Positions 61,711 to 64,000 of a stretch of DNA of 64,000 nt are shown piece after piece. The stretch spans positions 17,925,821 to 17,989,820 of the forward strand of contig NC_092578.1 in NCBI RefSeq assembly GCF_037975245.1. Reading direction: 5' to 3'. Every line of letters starts with the position of its first letter. The first letter of the stretch is position 1. The notes beneath the pieces are model-generated. The model saw only the letters and a list, made by a program, of their open reading frames with translations. It had not been told where the DNA came from and did not search any database. The stretch is from Apostichopus japonicus. Taxonomy: Eukaryota > Echinodermata > Holothuroidea > Aspidochirotida > Stichopodidae. The position numbers were made by a program, and so were the translations under genes.

Positions 61711-64000
61711 ACTTTAGGAAAGTGACATATGTACTTATCCAAAAACATAGTGATTTGATTTAAAATCCAAGCTTGCTCCTCCAACTAGCCTGCCCCAAAC
61801 TCTTCCACACTCTCAAAAAAAAAGTAAATAAATAAAAGTTAACAAATGCAAGACAAAAATATGCCACAGCAGTGCAGTTGTAGAAAAGAAATTTATTTCA
61901 ACAATCGAAAAAATGAATTGTATTGCAAATATTTTAACCATTTAACTTTGAAAAATAATTCCTAACACAGTTACTGGGATAATTTTTGATACTACAGTAC
62001 CGTCCTTGTTTCTCCAGTCATGGTCAACATTTAATGCCAACTTCAATTAAAAAATCATAATAATTTGTGAATATGAAAGAAGAACTTGATACATTTGGGA
62101 AAGATTGGTCGTTATGGATTAATTCGCTACAATTTCACCAACAGTGTTATCATTGACTTTAAGAGTACCATGAGCTGATAGTTAATCCAAAAGTGTCCCG
62201 ATTACTATATGCAAAGTAGGTTATAATCTAATGTACACCTCCTTTGACATTTTGAAATCGAACAATGGTCCCGCAGTTCAAAACAAGTTGGGCCAAGTGG
62301 ACCTCTGTATGATAAATCCGATAACAGCATTAATGCAGATATAACACACAGGGCTTATTGTGGGCTTTAACTTTTATTCATACAAACACCAATGATATCA
62401 AGGCTTCCAGTATAATCTTGATTCTCGGCATTTATTATATACAAATACAGAAAATAGCAATTTCTTTTTAACATGAAAACCTCAATTTTTGTTTGTTCTC
62501 TACATGAAATCCCACAGCTTCTCCAAAGAAAAAAAATGATTTTTTTTTTTTACCAATAAATATACAAAGTAACACTTACGACTTGCTGCAGATCCAATAT
62601 TTTTTCTCTCTAGGTACTTATGTTAATGCATGTACTTATGTATATGCATGTACTTATGTATATTCATATATAATTAATGTGAGATTTGGTATGACAGAAT
62701 TATAAAATTAAAGTAAGTCGACTCAACCAGAAAAAAATCCACAGAATGACCAGTTTTGTCCTTTTTGGACAAATACACCTTAACTAGCTATATATCTTTA
62801 TTTTATGGAACATCAAGTTGGATAAATCAGTTCAAAACTTTTCCATACTTCAGCATCCATCAGTGACAAAAATATGTCTAATAATTTACCTTTTTGATGG
62901 TCCTGTGTAAAGAAATGAAAGTATATAGCAAATACTCCTCACATCAATCCCAACTTTTAAGTACTATCAACCGTGTAAAAGAGCACCGTGTTTGCGTGGT
63001 CTGTTGACTTCTATCAAATCTTGGTTAAAGCTATCAAATCTTGGTTAAAGCAATTTCAGAAGTAAATATGCGGCTGAAAGATTGCAATTGGTTTTCATTT
63101 TCCATAAGAGAAACCAAAATCGAGTAGCTCTCCTGCAGCAGATAAGCAACTGCCCTCCTGCAGGCTTCACTGCAGAATTTTAATCACTTACAGTAGGTCC
63201 CTCTAACTAACAAGAGTCAACCACATTTGAGCGCAGTTTCTGGTAAACTTTCCGGCAATTTTGATACTGCTTAAAAATGTGTGAAATCATAAAAAAAAAA
63301 TAAAAAAAATAACACAGGTAAATGAAAAGAGCAACCTAGCTCTAGGTATGAAATATCTGCACAATATTTTGCTAAGCTAAAGCTTCGTAGAGTAAGATGG
63401 CAAAGAACAAAAAGATGACAATATGAGTAAATATTTCTGAATGACACTTAAGCTATCCAACTATTGTCATTGCTGGAATAAGGGCTTAATTCTGTGACAT
63501 TAGTAGCCGCCTCACATGGAAATGAGTCTCGGTGAGCATACGGGATAGGACGCAAATTAATTTCACTTGTCAAGAAAGAAAGGCTTGTGCCCCACCTTCA
63601 TAATCATGACTGATAAATTAATCAATTAAAACCCCAATCAATCAACCTCAAATACATATTCCTATAAATAAGCAAATTACAAACTTACGGAGTTAGGGTG
63701 AGGGGGGGGTCACAACCCCCTTCAGTTCTCCATTAGTAATAGCAATCCATCTTCCATGTGAATACAACTACAATTCCTTGTTTTTTTTTCCTCAAAAATA
63801 CATTGATGTTGAAAAGAAGAGAAAATCATACTAATTATGAAAATATAATTTATCAGGTTTAATTACTTTGTTATTCCTTCTAATTGTTACAGCTCTAAAA
63901 GACAGAAACAAAAATCAAGGAAGTTTTTTTTTTCCTTTTCGTTTGTTTTTCTCCTCAAAGACATATTTAATATTTTGGTGCTAATTCGTTGGTTTTGTTT
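61711..64000. other. AT-rich terminal stretch, no gene recognised
   Basis: No ORF or spliced exon could be supported. Contains a short TACTTATGTATATGCATG repeat at about 62618-62665 and a duplicated AGCTATCAAATCTTGGTTAA at about 63010-63050. It could be UTR or flank of a gene beyond the window, but there is no positive sign. Confidence 0.5.

Noticed and set aside
61407-61784. Lys/Arg/Glu-rich minus-strand frame resembling a nuclear protein
   Set aside because: Antisense reading of a polypyrimidine tract plus MITE end; low complexity only.

Overview
The window is animal nuclear DNA: AT-rich, with long introns, small exons carrying GT-AG signals, and many SINEs, MITE-like elements, microsatellites and minisatellites. 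Two protein-coding genes are supported, both on the + strand. The type of orthologues and the repeat style (tRNA-headed SINEs, G/C-run MITEs) suggest a marine invertebrate deuterostome, perhaps an echinoderm. That placement is inference and was not tested.

Region 1 to about 5.6 kb holds the 3' part of a ferroportin (SLC40A1-type) iron exporter gene. Four coding exons (864-1094, 2599-2814, 3431-3973, 5040-5353) give 433 residues; the 5' exons lie before the window. The tail of its last exon and 3' flank is duplicated about 1.7 kb downstream as a non-coding relic.

Region 5.6-21.0 kb shows no supportable gene. It holds two hAT-like non-autonomous elements with 8-bp target-site duplications, a tRNA-derived SINE, long (AT)n runs and a G-rich tract.

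Region 21.0-55.95 kb is a complete UBR3 gene, an E3 ubiquitin ligase of the N-recognin-like family. Thirty-nine coding exons can be joined with consistent phase into a 1,849-residue reading frame, close to the length of vertebrate UBR3. It has an N-terminal UBR box, a split RING-H2 and a Cys-rich C-terminal region. Intron 14 is a textbook U12-type AT-AC intron and intron 12 is a GC-AG intron. The introns carry SINEs, three copies of a TTAA-flanked MITE, a telomere-like array, and three large tandem arrays.

Region 55.95-64 kb is UBR3 3' flank followed by a minisatellite that appears to have been split by a 2.3-kb nested repeat insertion, then AT-rich DNA with no gene seen.

The two genes have no evident functional link: one exports iron at the plasma membrane, the other ubiquitinates proteins. 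I found no operon-like or defence-like system. The points most worth checking are the U12 intron, the altered hepcidin-contact residues in ferroportin, the hammerhead-like palindromic motifs and the well-bounded MITEs.
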